NCBI RefSeq assembly: GCF_901709675.1
Contig: NC_051087.1
Span: forward strand, 8,892,884 to 8,956,883
Length of the DNA stretch: 64,000 nucleotides
Reading direction: 5' to 3'
Source of the DNA: Syngnathus acus
Lineage: Eukaryota > Chordata > Actinopteri > Syngnathiformes > Syngnathidae
The notes under the pieces were generated by a model that saw only the letters and a program-made list of their open reading frames with translations, made no database searches and had not been told where the DNA came from. Below are positions 48,201 through 61,200 of this stretch, one piece after another. The translations under genes were made by a program, and so were the position numbers. Each line of letters opens with the position of its first letter. The first letter of the stretch is position 1.

Positions 48201-51200
48201 CTGTACATCTTTGAACAACTTAATACCAGTTAATAGGAAACATGTTGGCTGTAGAACTGCACTACTGACTGTAGACTGTGATTGCGAATGTGCATTTAAC
48301 TTGTATTTCTCGTGTTCTGAGGATAGGACAAGCGATCATCCTCCTTTTAGACACGCTATTTAACTCCGCATTGCAGGTCATTTTGAAGACATGGTTTCAT
48401 GCAAAGGGTCAGATGGAGTATACATTTAGTGGGGGACATTCGTCCTGGGGTCCTTCTACTAAGAATCTGCTGTTCATTCGTTTTTTAAGAAAAAAAAATG
48501 CAATAAAAGCAGAGTGGGCAACATTTAATAACATTTGATTTTGTAAGTAACTATCATAAGTATCGAACAACTCAGTCCTCCTGACTGTGCGGTGACCCCG
48601 CCGCACGCATACCAACCATGGTTACCGCCCACCGCCAACTATCACCAGGCCTGAACATACAAACTATTCACAATGGCCTTCAACGGTGTTTCACTGAGAC
48701 GGACGAGGACCATGGATGTGTGAAAAGCCTGAGAGAAAGACAGAGAGGGTGAGAAATGAGAATGAAAGAGTTCACATCTCTCTCACACAAGAGATTCCTT
48801 CTCCATCAAACCAAAAGAACACATTCCCATATAAAGCTGCAGAGGGCTTCGGAATGCCCTCAGGTCCATCATGGCTGACTTTTTTAGGGGTCCCCTCACC
48901 TCCAGAACAGGTTGATCAATACTAGCCAAATATCTTCTGTTTGAACAAGCAACAAAGGGACAAAGTCAGTAGAACATGAGATGAATCTCACCCTAAATCA
49001 TGTATTGTGAGTTTCAGCTCGGCGGAGAATAGCATGCAATGTATCCTTGTTTATTTGCATATTGTGGAAAAGACGTAGAAAGAAAGAGGCTAGTGAAAAA
49101 GAAGAGAAAATTGACATCATCATTCACGGCTTAATGAATCGTTGCATTGATGCCCGCCTCCGTGGAGCGTCTTTGTTGCCTGCTTATCAGAGTGCTCTGT
49201 TGCCATTTAACTGACAAGCATCATTAAGCAGAGCGTTGACTTCCCAGATATTTTCCACTGCAAAGGCGAACAAGGCCTGCATGCAATTATCACTCAAGCT
49301 GCACCATTCCACTGTATAATGTGTCTTGTGTTAGTGCTTAGCAGAGTGATGAGCACAAACAATCATCACAATTCCAGACAAGACATGTCACCCTCACATG
49401 AAGGACTAACATTAGACAAGTAGCACATGGTCACAGATGGCGGCTGTACAGATTAGGATAATATTCAAGACAGATGAGGAATTTATATATTGTGATAATA
49501 AGACTCGGTTGAATGTCTGCTATAGCTTGTTTTGCAAGGCTGTATTTGTTAACATTATTCTATGAAATGAAAAAAAATGCGATTTAAGAATTGAAACCCG
49601 AGTGTGTGACATGTTGAAGATTTTGATTCAAAACTACTTTTTATAGTTTACGTTCACATCGGAGTATTAAAAGAGCTGGAAGGATATTTTCTCAAGTCAC
49701 CTGAACCGCAACAAGAAAAGTTTGACTGCCAAGAGAGCAGAAGGAGAACATCCAAGCAAAACATGTCACCATCTGCAGGTGAGCGTAACATGAACGCTGA
49801 ATGCTTTTTATTTTATACTTGAAGCCCTGAAATGATTGACGAGTAAGTCAACAAACAAAAAAAACACACCAAAGTGTCAATTCAGAATGTCCATCATCGG
49901 GTTATACTACAGTGAAATAGATACCGTAAGAAGTAAATGAGTGATAATGTGTCATTTCAGATAAAAGCCACCATTTCACTAAGTAGCAGTAGACTTTTGC
50001 CTTCAAGACAATTTGTAAGTCTCTGCTCAGAGGTAGAACACAAAACAAGCTTCCAACATTTTCTTTTCGGGGTGGTTACAGGATAATATTGGACTGGACT
50101 TTTCCTCCCCGGCCCAGAAGAGGTGAAGTGTTTCTCATACGTTCGCCAGTTCATGAACTTACATTACTTGGGAAAAGGTTAAAGCTAACTTCTGGTATGT
50201 GTTTCATAAGTCTTAATGTCTCTAATGGCTTCATTCAGTAGGTGTGATGCTAAACACAAACGTCAAAGGAGTAAGCCAAAGCCATAAAAGTACATTTCAA
50301 TTAGTTTTGGGATCTTGCAGGCCTTTTTGACAACATACAGGACCTGTTAAAGCTTGTCCTGTGTTGTCTTAACCAAGAATTAACATCTAAACCATAATCC
50401 AATGATAGTATATAAATATCAATATACTGGCAGTTATTGGATTACAACAATCTAGTGGTAGAAATAATTAAGACGATTATCCTTGGCCTGCCGCCGTACT
50501 ATGCAGTCAGGATGTCGGCATAAAACAAAAGTACGTGGGCATCAGTCACGTCATGTCCGAAGTTCTATTGCCACCCCGTAAAACCGCCAATGGTGTCACC
50601 AAGCCAGAATGTTAACATAATTTTGGTCCATTTTGGGTTCAAAGGTTATCATAACACTTCTCAATCCAAAGAAAACCACAAAGCATACTTATGGAATTCA
50701 TTCTCTAGAGTAGATGATAAATACAATAAGCTAAAGTCTCATGAAATTTCAGGTGACGTCACAATGACAGCAGATCAGCATTTGTTTGAGTTTTGAGCTC
50801 TTTTTCTAAACTATTTGTCCGTTCACTTTACAACATACCCACCTTCAGGACCTGGTGAATGCTACTGAAATATAACTTGAGTTTATCTGGAGGACTCTCT
50901 TTTAAAAAAAAACTTGAATCAGTATATTCATGTGTAGAGATGACACAATACCACTGAGACATAATAAAAACATACGGCAGAGCTTTGAAGCTGAAGATCT
51001 TGGAATCTTCCTGTTCAAAGTGAAAGATGATTCTGCTGGGAACTAGTCTGGAAAGCTTCATAACAGGCACCAGCATTAATGCAATGATTCCTGACCTAAA
51101 TTGTACTTTTATGATTCTACCAACATTCAGGGTGCTATGATATCCAACCAATGTCCTTTGGCCTCTTTACATGGCATCCATGGTACTTATAAGAATATTT

Positions 51201-51891
51201 GGGTTCATTCTTTGTGAAGAGAGACATGTGTGATTTTGGTCTTAATTGAGTTACAACATGGAAATCCGGCATATCATGAGAACAAGTATGTAGAAATGTG
51301 ACGCAGTTTCCATTCTTGGCTGGTCGATGCGAGTGCTCACCGTGGGTGGGAAAGTACAATAAAACGGAACAGTGAAAAGCACTGAGACGTGACTCCCTCC
51401 GACAGCGAGACAGGTCACATGAGGGATGTCACATGGGGTCGAAGGTTGTCCAACTACCTTGGGTGGCATAGTTTGGTTTCCCCTGCCGAATCCTCCCTCG
51501 GGGAGTCATGAGGAGACTTTCGACAAACTTGGACAAACATGAGTTGCTCTCTCAGTGCCCCGCTGCGCCTTGACATGTACGCGCTATTCCCATGTTACAC
51601 ATCATGTGCACTGCAAACCAGCTGAGGAGAGATTTGGATGACAAATGTATTGAGTAATAAGCACAAGCACACAGCCTGGGTGGGTTATTAAAGGAAAATC
51701 TTGTCAGAGATCCATGCCAGTGATAACAAAATGGCAATGTGATGAAAATAAATATTCTCTTGTAGTCATAAATCGGAAAACTTTTACAATGTAGTGACAC
51801 CATTTAACATGACACATTTTGATGTTTAAACGGTTTCATCAAAATGATGTAGTGTAGCTTTACACCAGTGTAAACTACAACCACGTGGATG
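45241..51891. other. downstream of cxcl12a, no gene recognised
   Basis: AT-rich with (TTG)n at 46357-46375 and poly-A/T runs. A moderately GC-rich patch lies at about 46900-47120. No exon or element I can support. Confidence 0.5.
46357..46375. repeat. (TTG)n microsatellite
   Basis: Six TTG units. Confidence 0.85.
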
Positions 51892-52160
51892 GAATGGATT
51901 TTATTTTCCATTTTATATCCTGCTTGAGGTCATCAGGGGGCTTGAGGGTGAGCTCGACCTTATCCCATGTGACTTTGGGCTACATCCTGGACTGATCTTC
52001 AGTCAATCACAGCAGGGCACATATAAACAAACAACCATTCACCAATGGACAAGTTAGACTATTCTGGAGAAATCCCAGCAAGCATGCAAATTATAGGAAC
52101 ACATAAAGAAAGGTGAGCCCTGATATATAGACCTGGATCTGCAGAACTACGGGGCAGCCA
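51892..52160 (-). repeat. diverged teleost dispersed repeat
   Basis: In order: ttccattttatatcctgctt, gaggtcatcaggggg, gagctcgaccttatccca, gggctacatcctggactgat, cagtcaatcacagcaggg, caaccattcacc and catgcaaattataggaac. Same family and orientation as 29265-29492, more decayed. Confidence 0.6.
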
Positions 52161-55100
52161 TAAAAAACATGATCATCTCAGCATAATCTCAGGGAGAAAA
52201 ACGGTGTCCGAAAGTGATTTGATACTTGACCTGAAACATAAAACACTGCCAATTGAGAGACCAGATAAAAGCACAGGCTGAAGCCTAGGCTCCACGAATA
52301 TTGCAGTCCTCCCAAAAGACTCTAAAAAAACAACAATAATTTGATTTAAAAGCGTCGTATGAAAAACACACAATGCTCAGTGGCTCATAAAAACATTTAG
52401 AAAAGCCGACTGGAGGGATGCATTGCATCATTCAGGGCTTAAACCATTTTGGGCAGGGCTCCTGGCAACCTGCATTCAGCTCTGGTAATAAAATTCCAAA
52501 TATGTATTGTGTTTCTCTAACCCAAAGGAAATAATATAATGAAGGTTTGAAATAAAAAAAGGAAAATTTTCTTGGCAGAATGCTTACAAGAAACGTAGCA
52601 AGTAACGTTCACCGCCACATCCCAGAAAATTTCAAACAAAAAGTTTGTATATCTGCCGCCCCAAGCGCAATAGAAATTTGTCTGCAAAAATAGTTGTTTT
52701 TATCAATTGCAGTCTTGGAAGCCAACTTGTGTCAGACATGATTTAAAATGAAAAGTAGTGGACTCTGTCCCACTTCTACAGTATTTTAGTCCAACACATC
52801 TTGTGGACTACAAAAGGCATGTGTGCACATTTAGAGCGCTGAAGAGACTTGAATGCATCACTTCTGTAACCAGTGGGTGCTATTATGAACATCTTGTAGA
52901 AGTCTGGCCTCAGTTAAAGGACACGCATTTATGACAACTCAAGTTTATGGTTTTGTGAGGAAATCAATGCAGAGCAATAAAATATATCCACCTTATCCAA
53001 AATATCATTCAGACAGAACGGATGATCCAGATGAGTAACTAATTTCACACGGCACAGCTGTGTGTTGTATTCAAAGCGTTCTTAGAAACTTGAGCGCGAA
53101 AGACGATAAAAATTTGGCAATTTGGGCAGGCCAATGCAGTCGAAGGTGTCCTAAGTCTTAGGGGCGTTCCCATTATATACAATTTTGCGAAAACAAATGT
53201 ACATTTTAAAGTGGTGGCTGGTATATTTATAAATATTTGACTTCCATGGCGACATTACAAATAAGCGGCACCGTATTGCACAAGCGGCTTATCCATCTGT
53301 TGCATTGCATACATCAATGATTTTATAGCCAAAGGTTGACGTGTGTGCATCTGGGAAGCATCCGTTTTGAATCAAAAGGTAGCACAATTGCCAAGCTGGA
53401 AACTATCAAGGGGCAAGAATGTTCTGGAAAATCTAACCAAAACTATCAAAAAATGTACAGCTGATTTATTCAACAATGAAAATTAAAACCATCTCCAGTG
53501 CCTTGAATATGATACTTTGCATTGATTATTTCAAAACTATTTCCCGTTTTCAATGTCAATATTATCCACTGTGACTATATGAAGCCAATAAATGTGTTTT
53601 ACCCTAAAAGCACAACGTTCGGTGAGAAAAGCTTGTATGGTTCCTTTCCATCTTTTCTACTTGACCTACAATAGTCTGAAAACAAGCATGTGAATTCCCA
53701 CTTTTAAGAATATATTTTCACAATGATGAAAGACAGACAAACTGCTGTCAGTCTTGTTCTTGTTTGTTGAACGATCCAATTCAGTCATGGGAGTGTTATT
53801 TCTGCATGGATTTCTTTGTATTTGGCCTTTGATTCCACGTCGGTGTTTTGTGGGAAAGACACGAATAAATCAAACTTTTTTTGACAGCAGTAATTTTTGG
53901 GTCAGAGTTGAGTGTCGCATCTATGTCTTTAGCTTGTCTCTCAAAGTTGGCAGCTTGAATCCAAGAGCATTCATCCATTGTGAGGTGCTGCATTAAAAGG
54001 GCATTCATCTTGATTTTCTTTTATTTTTTTACTTCAAAGCCAACTTTGCAAACTAAATTGTGTTGTCCAAATAAAACCTAATATATAATGCAAACAGATG
54101 ACAAAGACATTTGCAAAGTTATCCAATTACTGAATTCTTGACTTCAGAGAAAAATCAAAGGAGCACAAAGCAAATTGGATGTAAATGAAGAAAGTCAATA
54201 AAATCCAAAGACATAAAAAAACAAACTCTTAAGTGATGCACATATTTTAGCACTCGTCTTACTGCTTTGCCAAGGTAAATATTGCCCCATGAAGAATCTC
54301 CATCCAATTTATAAACCAATTTAAACTTATTTACATAATGCTTAATGATCAAATGAAACAGAGGAACTGATAAATACAATTGTTTGGCCACATTGATAAT
54401 CCATCAAACATAATAACAAAGAGTGCCTAGGTGAGTATAAAAATGAAATCACAAATTGCTCACTTATCATCCAGGATCCCTCTACAATGGAAATAGGCCA
54501 TAAAACTGTGCTGCGAAACAGATTTGAAAAGTAGCCCCTTACCTTAAATCAAGATCCACACAGCAGCTTTTGTTGCTCCGTCCTCCTGTGATGCTGCGCC
54601 CTGTGAAACAAAGCCAAACTTTAACAACCATCTTAAAACCACACACAACCAGATATGATTTCTAACATTGAGGTCACAGTGTTTCAAATCAGAACATTTC
54701 TACAGGTGGATCCACCACACAAATGCAAATATGTTTCTCCTTTGTGTTTGCTGACAAAGAATTAATCATCATTTGGCGCTGCTGTCAGCATATTTGTGAT
54801 TTTTTTTCTTGATTGAAACTGGCGATACAAGCTCACCCGAGAATGTCCTGTTCAATATCAGTCTGGGTGAAGACAGCAAAGTGTTTCAAGGTGTCACTAC
54901 TACACATGTACTGGCTCCAAACCAAAACACACACACAACACTGTGTCTATAGTTAAATAAGTTATTAAAAAACATATTAGTGAAAGATTTCATTATGCTG
55001 TATGAAAAGTCCCTTCAATGGTGGTGACATCTTGGTTGAATACTTGATTGAGTTGATTTTAATTAACTTCTATGTGTGGCATTGACAAGAAAGCATAGGT

Positions 55101-56685
55101 GATGATTATCAAAATGTGCTTTCAATTTATGACATACATTGAATAATGGCTGACATTTAATGTCCGGTGATGATCCTGGCCTTCTTCCCAGGGAATAACA
55201 AAATGGACCTGACAACTTCTGTTCAAGCAATAAGGAGATATAGGCAATATCACACACAGTCCAGAAAACGAACCCAACTTATCAAGACTGGAATCTATTA
55301 CTAACTTGCTCTGTTTGGACTATTTAAAGCCTGTGCACAGTGAAATAACGTAAGGCATGAGGAGTGTTTCCTTTGTTCATCAGGACCAGATGCCATCAGC
55401 TATTAGTTAAGAACTTGATCTTCACTGGAAAATGTTGGATTTCACAGCAAATGTTGTTTCCTCGTGTGACTCAGCTACCTGCACTTGATGTCAATGCATC
55501 ACACATGCTCTCTTATCCACGTCTAGTAGCCACATGAGAGGAAACACGAGAAATATGTGCACCCCCACGGTGTTTATTATCATATTATTCATCAGCTTTG
55601 CGGTAATTTTCATAGCAGGCTCTTAACCTTGTGGTATTTATTTCACACAGTCTTGTGAGCCCATGCGTGACCCTAAGCACCAATTGTATGACAGAAAAAT
55701 ACTCATACTCGTATTTTATTCCAGTCCAATTTCCAACTTTTTGACGCCGGACCAATTTCTTTGAATGGGTGCTTATTAAACAAGACATTTAATTTATTTG
55801 AAACCTCTATAAACACTGTAATCTAATAATTGTTTAAATGTGGCAAATGAATATGGTAAAAAGAAGCATTCTTGTGCTGCTACAACATCAACCATTCCCA
55901 GATTGCACTTCACGTCAAAGCGCGCATGGAGAGCAGACCTTCCTTACATAAACAAAAGCATGAATTAATTGCAACCTGGCTGGAATTGGACGAGAGTGCT
56001 GAACCTTCCTGCTGTCCAGTTGATCTACAACAGAGATGAGCGTTCCAATCACAAAGAGCACTTAACGCTCAATTAAGACAGTTGTCATGATGATCGCTTT
56101 GAAAAACAAGAACTCGTGGCCCACCAGCTACCCCTTTGGCTTTATTTTTAGGGTGGATGGATTTAGGGTGCAGGAGCTGGTATGCATGTATATAGGCCAA
56201 TATAAATAGCCCTGGGACGTTTAAATTACTGCAATTTATGCTCTGTGAGGTAAGAAGACCGTGCAACTACACCATCTGGAACCTTCTAAGCATCCTGTTG
56301 CTCTGTGACATCAAAAATTGTTGCTAAATTACAGATGATACAATCAGGTTGTATTTACAATTATGAAATAATTTAAGTGAGATAAGGAGGTCCAAAATGA
56401 TTCAGCCCTGCATTTTCTTTATGGCTTGAGCTTAACGGTAATCATATCTTCATCGTGCTGATGAACAAGTTATATTTTAAGTAAAAATGGAAACAAATAT
56501 GGGAGTGAGTCAGTTGTCTGTAAGAAGTAGTGCAATTATTTTGTAGCTATGAAAGCTATAAGGGCATTTAAAGTATTAAAAAAAAAAAAAGAAGCTGTTT
56601 CCATGTGAATAAGTAATTTCCTAATGCTAAATGATGCTGAAATTGTTCATTTCCCCGACTTCCTTGCAGGCAGAGTAGGTGAAGC
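52161..56685. other. intergenic, no gene recognised
   Basis: AT-rich. No coding exon or repeat family that I can support. Confidence 0.5.
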
Positions 56686-56687
56686 TT

Positions 56688-56850
56688 CTCACTGACGCGG
56701 TAAATGTGAGTTTGGATAAGCTCCGGCTCACTTGTGACCAGGAACAGGCAAAGCAATACAGGATAGAAAAAGGATAAATGGATGATGTAGTCTAGGACAG
56801 GAAACATAAATGTTTATGATACATCCATCCATCCATTTTCCATACCGTTT
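56688..56850 (+). repeat. dispersed repeat fragments in two pieces
   Basis: Piece 1 (about 56688-56790) reads gataagctccggctcacttg, tgaccaggaacaggcaaagc, ggataaatggatgatg, the 3' part of the dispersed fish repeat. Piece 2 (about 56822-56850), catccatccatccattttcc, is the same end inverted. Confidence 0.6.
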
Positions 56851-57694
56851 GTAAATATTTATTGAAGCACACTTTTTAGATTGCATTAAACATTTCATTG
56901 TTTGTTAAATAGTTAAGAAAAAAAGAAATCATCACCTTATTAAAGTGGATTAAAGTTAATCTTTCCAAAATTCCCCCACCAAACATTCCCATGGTGAACT
57001 ACCAGAAATACTGCCAAATGCCCTCCCTTTCGGAGCCCTACTGACATTATTGTTGCAATTATGTTTGGAATGATTTTGTTGTTGACTGTGTTCCCAGAGT
57101 CGCTTCAGTCCAACAGTCTCCTTGCGCAGACAGGGAGTCTACCTGAACGCTGTTTACCAGAAAACCTGGAATCTCCCTTCTGAACACAAAAGGTGGACGT
57201 GCATGTGCAAGTGGACCGTGTCTATTTGTGTACGCTTAAGTGTGTGGACTCCACGATGTCTCCCCGTATCTCCCACTCACGTACAGTAGGTGTGACCCAC
57301 TGTGTACAGCGCCTCCACTCCTCATCCCTCCCAAGTCGGGGGAGCAAGCGATGGAAGGAGCAGCCGTGATCTCCGGTGCTCGCTACGGAAACAATGGCAA
57401 CGTGCCTCAGGGTGACAGCAGGGGACGGGAACATGCACAAACACAGGAACCGGCCATTCTGCCACTAGGGCAGGCCACCCTGAGAATTTGGAGGCGGGAC
57501 TCTCTCTCCCTTTTTCTGATATGCCCTAATATGAGAAAAATGACACGCTTGCCGATTGTGTGCCGTTATTAGCCAAGGAATCCTTAAGGGAGCGGCTCAG
57601 AGCGCCACAAAGTCTTAAGGAATGGGACAGAGATATTTTTGGACACAATGTATTGTTACTTAGAGCCAAGAAAACAGATTACCAAAGAATAGGG
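56851..57694. other. GC-richer block, gene not established
   Basis: 57060-57580 is noticeably GC-rich. On the + strand an acceptor-like tgactgtgttcccag is followed from 57098 by 63 open codons (SRFSPTVSLRRQGVYLNAVY...) ending in TAG at 57287-57289. No family recognised. Confidence 0.3.
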
Positions 57695-57699
57695 ACAAC

Positions 57700-58200
57700 A
57701 CGGTGGGGTTGTGGTTAGCACTGCTAACTTAGTTGAGATTTTCCAGACTATAAGGCGCACCTAAAAACCTAACATTTTCTCAAAAGCCGACAGTGCGCCT
57801 TATATATGGACCAAATCCCTCAATTTAAACTGGCCCAAAGCATTGTGTCATGAAATCAATCATAAGTGGCCCGCTAAAGACTATGAATCATGGATCAAAA
57901 AGACTATGGATCATTATTTTGTGATTATAAAGTAATTTGTTGCGTCTGAAGTTGAAATAAAAAAGATAAAATGGAGAATGATTTGATTTGGATTAAAAAT
58001 CTGACATGATGCATTCATGGTGCGCCTTATAGTCCGGTGCGCCTTATATAAGGACAAAGTTGTAAAATGGGTCATTCATTGAAGGTGCGCCTTATAGTCA
58101 GGTGAGCCTTATAGTCCGTAAAATACGGTACCTTGCCTTTGCCCTAATATCAGCTGGGATAGGCTCCAGCTCACCTACAACCCCAACAAAGATAAGCACT
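57700..58200 (+). mobile_element. MITE inserted in an older dispersed repeat
   Basis: Outer repeat: cacggtggggttgtggttag + cactgctaact before, and cagctgggataggctccagc + tcacctacaacccc after. Between them (about 57735-58130) is a roughly 395-base element with terminal inverted repeats: attttccagactataaggcg + cacc at the left, and gcgccttatagtcaggtgag ... cttatagtccgtaaaatacgg + t at the right. Internal gtgcgccttatagtccggtg copies reinforce the inverted structure. No transposase. Target duplication not clear. Confidence 0.7.
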
Positions 58201-61200
58201 TTAAGAAATATCACACCTTTAGTGCCTTAAGATAACTTCAGATGTATGTTTTGGGGTCACAAATATACAGAAGTGTCAAATCCAGGTCCAAAAAATAGAA
58301 AGCCTGCCACTGTTTGGTTTTAGCCAGAGGTGCTTCTTATCAACAGGCATGAGCAAGCCTTTTTACTGGACCTTGATATTACACCTCTGCAAGTATATCA
58401 ATATAATAGAATTTTATTTATTTTGTTGAACAGATACTACTTTAAGCTTGCATGCAGAAATACACTCTAATCTAGGAAAGTGACAGGCTATAGTTAAAAG
58501 TCAAAGGAGTGTGTAACATCTGGACAAAACTTCCTGCCCGCAATTTGCCAGACAGAAATAGCAAGATTGTATCTGATTTCCTGACAAGATATCAGGTGAT
58601 CTATAAACTAACACCGCATGTCAGTTTAAAATGAACATTGTGAAACTCTTGACTTTGTCGAGACATTTTGTAAAAACAACAGTGTCATTTAAAAGACTGC
58701 GATTATCCTCTTGGCATGGTGACTAATCTAATTTAAAGGTGTCCTGGTTTGTGTTTGGTGGTCAAATTATACTGCTGCTTACAAACAAAAACTCAGTCAG
58801 CCCCACTGGTTTAAAATGATGTATAATTTGAATTAGGTGTCAGCTAGGAACATTAATCATTGGTTTGACGATGGTGGGAGGATGTTGAAAGTTTCTACGT
58901 GTCAACAGTTAAGGTCTTAAAGCAAAATAGCAGCGCAATTAAAACTTTAATAACTTCATTGTAATCATTGTCGGTATAGTTCCACAAACAGCTCTCATTC
59001 CATTCAAACTGCACATATGATTCATGATATTTTCCACAATGGACTGACTGATAATAGCATGGCAGAGCAATAAACCTGCAAATCAACGTTGCACAACAAA
59101 CCATTGACTTCCGCCTTGTTCATTGTTGTGTATTAATGCCAAGTACTGGAAGCCTGCAGCACTACAATAAGTTTGTAGATTACATCACTTGGCACTCCTT
59201 TGGCACTTAGCACCTACACCACCCTCACAAAACTCCTCCTGCCCGTTGTAGCATTGTTCGGTATTGATGAGCTTGACCTTGAGGAAATCCTCTGCAGCGC
59301 CTGTCAGTCTGTCCTGACGGGAGTTGCCAAAGTAAACATGACTAATCAGCCAATAAATCATGCTGGGATATACATGACACCTCCCTGATGAGGAACAACG
59401 TTGTTGTGCCCTTGTGGAGTTATAAAACGACATGCATGGCCGCTGGTGCTGGGAACACAATGTTGGGAACAAAGCAGTTGTCCCTCTGTACTGTATTGGT
59501 CCCATCGAGGGATTTTTTTCTGTAGGAACTGAGTGAGGCTTCACTTTCAAAGAATCTAAATTTGAAGTAGAGCCAATTCGGCTTTTTCGACAGGTCCAGT
59601 GTGAGAACCTGTATTCAATGTTGCTTTTTTGTATGATTTTGAAACATTTAGTGGGGTAACAACTACTAGTGGTTCCAATAACCTCCTCAGATATTACAAG
59701 AAACATCGTGCCAGAGGAGCCTAAAAAATTGAAGGACGGTAAAAGGGGACATATGGAAATTGTATTTTTGGAATTGTTTGTGTATGGTGTGCCTGCCCAG
59801 CGATCAAGTGTGAAATTACAAGAATTAATCTTTGCCCGTTTCCCCCAAAAAATTATGTGGGCAAGCCTCTCTAAACTTCTGCCTGAATGTTAGGTAGCAG
59901 TGTGGCTAATTTACATATCAATGGCAATGGCAAACCTCATATGTCCCAATTTGATTAAAAAAAAAGAATTCCCACATTTCAATACTGTTGGTCAGGTTTT
60001 TTTTTTTTTTTTTTTAATTTGACCATTCTAGTGACTTAGCTCTCTTTACAATCCAGCTAATGATTACAGAAATATATCCTTTTGGGGTCTCCTGAAAAGT
60101 GATGATAATGAAAGCACAAGGATTTCACCCACTGCCAGCCATATTATCCAAGCCCACACAAACTTTCTACACCAACTGCATGCCAAGCACTTTCAAGCCA
60201 CAGCTGCACTCCGCTGCCTGAAACATAATGTCAAAGTCAAAAGGCAAGCAGAGCTGCAACGTTTTATTAAATGCACAGATTAGCGTTAGCTGACAGCTAT
60301 AGCTTCTAGATCCACATACTTGATTGCTCAGGAACATAGATGAGCAGAATAGATCAACAGAATCAAATATTTGATCAGCACCATTTGGAATACAAAATGT
60401 GAAGATTGCTTCAACACCCTACACATTTCGTCTATCTTTAAAATAAATAATCTGTTGTGAATTCCCCAGTGAAAGAATGTGTCTGCTTGGGGAAATGGAA
60501 AAGAGATACATTTGTTAGCAGCTCAAAGGCATCAATATTTGGACTCGGTTAAGGAGATATTTCCCCCAAGAACACAATAGATGTTGTGATACATACAGTT
60601 CATTGTCCATTGTCAGATTCTCCCAGCCTCACCCTGTGTTACCCATAACATGTCCCCTTGACTATTACTGGAAAAAACATCAATTGGACAAGTGAATTCT
60701 GAACGCCTTTTGTTTTCAAATAAATCCCAATAGTGAGTACTTTGATTGGCTTAAACCCAGGTTTCCATAGTGATTGGACACATAGCTGCATAAAACAAAG
60801 GTTGGAAATGTGAAACATGTCCAACAACATGGCCTCTTTTTTTCCACCTTATTTCTCATTTGCACCAAAAAAAATAATATTTTTCACAATTCTCTTATGC
60901 ATGATTGCATTCAAGTTGAATTTAAACTGTTTGTTTCTAATTAGATGCTTTTGTTCAATCAGTTGCTGTGTTCAATAGTATGTCACAAATACACGATTCA
61001 GATTTCTGCATGCAGTTTGGGTTGTGGAGGGCTCACTGAAGCAACCAATGAACGGTTTGAATGAAAGGCTGAAATCGTTCGAATTTCCTGTCTTCTGTGG
61101 CTTGTCCACCACTCTGAATCGTTTTCTCTTGCAAAATAGGATTTCCCCTCAACAATATATTTAGGCTAGTGATCAGGCTTAGGGTTTATCTCTAGGGGAC

